5,964 bases of DNA from assembly GCA_014729735.1 (NCBI GenBank), contig WJJN01000020.1, positions 1 through 5,964 on the forward strand, given 5' to 3'. Shown in pieces: positions 5,536 through 5,964 of the stretch; position 1 is the stretch's first letter, and each line of letters begins with the position of its first letter. The stretch is from Candidatus Zhuqueibacterota bacterium. Lineage in GTDB: Bacteria; Zhuqueibacterota; Zhuqueibacteria; Thermofontimicrobiales; Thiofontviventaceae. The notes under the pieces were generated by a model, which was given only the letters and a program-made list of their open reading frames with translations, had not been told where the DNA came from and made no database searches. A program made the position numbers and the translations under genes.

Positions 5536-5964
5536 TATCTACTCCTTTTTTGAAAATTCATTTGCTCGACAACTCGTTCTTTAATAGCCTCAATAACGAG
5601 CAGATCGTCATTCCATGCACCGAGATTTATTAATGAAATATTATTAGGGACCTTCGCCTTTTTGACGAGCTCTGGGACATCATATTGACTATGAATTGCA
5701 TCTGCACTAATTGCTGCTGAAAAGAACATTACTTTTTCCACTCCGTTGGCGACAAACTCCTCCACTTTCACTGCGGGTTTGGGTTGCTTAAATTCCATCC
5801 ATGCCAGGCTGAGATTTTTCTGTTTATAACCATCCTCAATAAATAATTTCAGGACTTCCTCCCGGAACCTAATTTCCTGCTCGGTTTCAGTCGGCCATTC
5901 GACATCCCATTCATCCGGTTGACCATGCCCCACGAGTAAAATGCCCACCTTTTCCTTCGGAGTA
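5535..5964 (-). CDS. CbiX/ferrochelatase-like protein, possibly 5'-truncated by the window edge
   Basis: The protein opens with GILLVGHGQPDEWD and contains SADAIHSQYDVPELV and NLGAWNDDLLVIEAI, matching the class II chelatase fold of small CbiX/sirohydrochlorin chelatases and ferrochelatases. These enzymes insert cobalt, nickel or iron into tetrapyrroles. The two active-site His positions of that fold appear present (His8 and His86, counting from the GTG at 5948-5946). From that GTG it has 137 residues, close to a one-domain CbiX-short enzyme. A GAAGGA sequence lies 4 bases upstream of the GTG and could serve as its ribosome site. However, the same frame stays open to the edge (reading TPKEK), so the gene may begin outside and be a longer two-domain protein. 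The WxxEWPTETEQE and LAWMEFKQP segments are shared with a group annotated simply as ferrochelatase-like, so the metal and substrate are undecided. It is the upstream gene of a coupled pair with the PlsY-like gene. Confidence 0.7.
   Translation of the reverse strand, partial: TPKEKVGILLVGHGQPDEWDVEWPTETEQEIRFREEVLKLFIEDGYKQKNLSLAWMEFKQPKPAVKVEEFVANGVEKVMFFSAAISADAIHSQYDVPELVKKAKVPNNISLINLGAWNDDLLVIEAIKERVVEQMNFQKRSR

Overview
The window reads as an AT-rich bacterial chromosome segment with intact single genes separated by decayed gene remnants. A TonB-dependent receptor remnant with a typical C-terminal beta-barrel signature indicates a Gram-negative (diderm) organism. The style of that barrel end (YAGGAPYTPF, then a terminal GLEYEF), a B12-type radical SAM enzyme and a CbiX/ferrochelatase-like protein suggest a lineage of the FCB/Calditrichota/Marinimicrobia kind. 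That placement is inference from protein style and is not proven by the window.

Layout. Bases 1-392 hold no intact gene, only a short stretch (142-264) that may be the relic of a dicarboxylate/amino-acid:cation symporter. At 393-869 (+) lies an intact flavodoxin-domain protein of the HemG-like type. At 906-1277 (+) is a short membrane ORF that looks like the collapsed membrane part of a transmembrane AraC-type regulator that has lost its DNA-binding domain. Bases 1278-1485 are locally GC-rich and contain an unidentified 63-codon minus-strand ORF. At 1486-3453 (-) is the centrepiece: a complete 655-residue cobalamin-binding radical SAM protein of the RiPP-maturation C-methyltransferase type. 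No recognisable precursor peptide, protease or exporter accompanies it here.

At 3575-4171 (+) is the remnant of a TonB-dependent receptor with a lost start, a large missing middle and a TGA replacing the Trp codon just before the conserved barrel end. A good sigma70-type promoter (4221-4249) and a leader of about 180 nt then precede a four-helix small membrane protein (4434-4793, +). Convergent to it on the minus strand is a two-gene operon read from the right edge: a CbiX/ferrochelatase-like protein (5964-5535), then, overlapping by one base, a PlsY-like membrane protein (5535-4807). The PlsY-like protein keeps family motifs 1 and 3 but has a strongly altered motif 2.

Functional links. Only the right-hand pair is clearly co-transcribed and translationally coupled. 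The HemG-like flavodoxin and the chelatase both belong to families linked to tetrapyrroles, but they sit 4.7 kb apart on opposite strands, so a joint pathway is not shown. The most interesting items are the solitary RiPP-type methyltransferase, the PlsY-like protein with a rebuilt phosphate-binding motif, and the cluster of gene relics in less than 5 kb.
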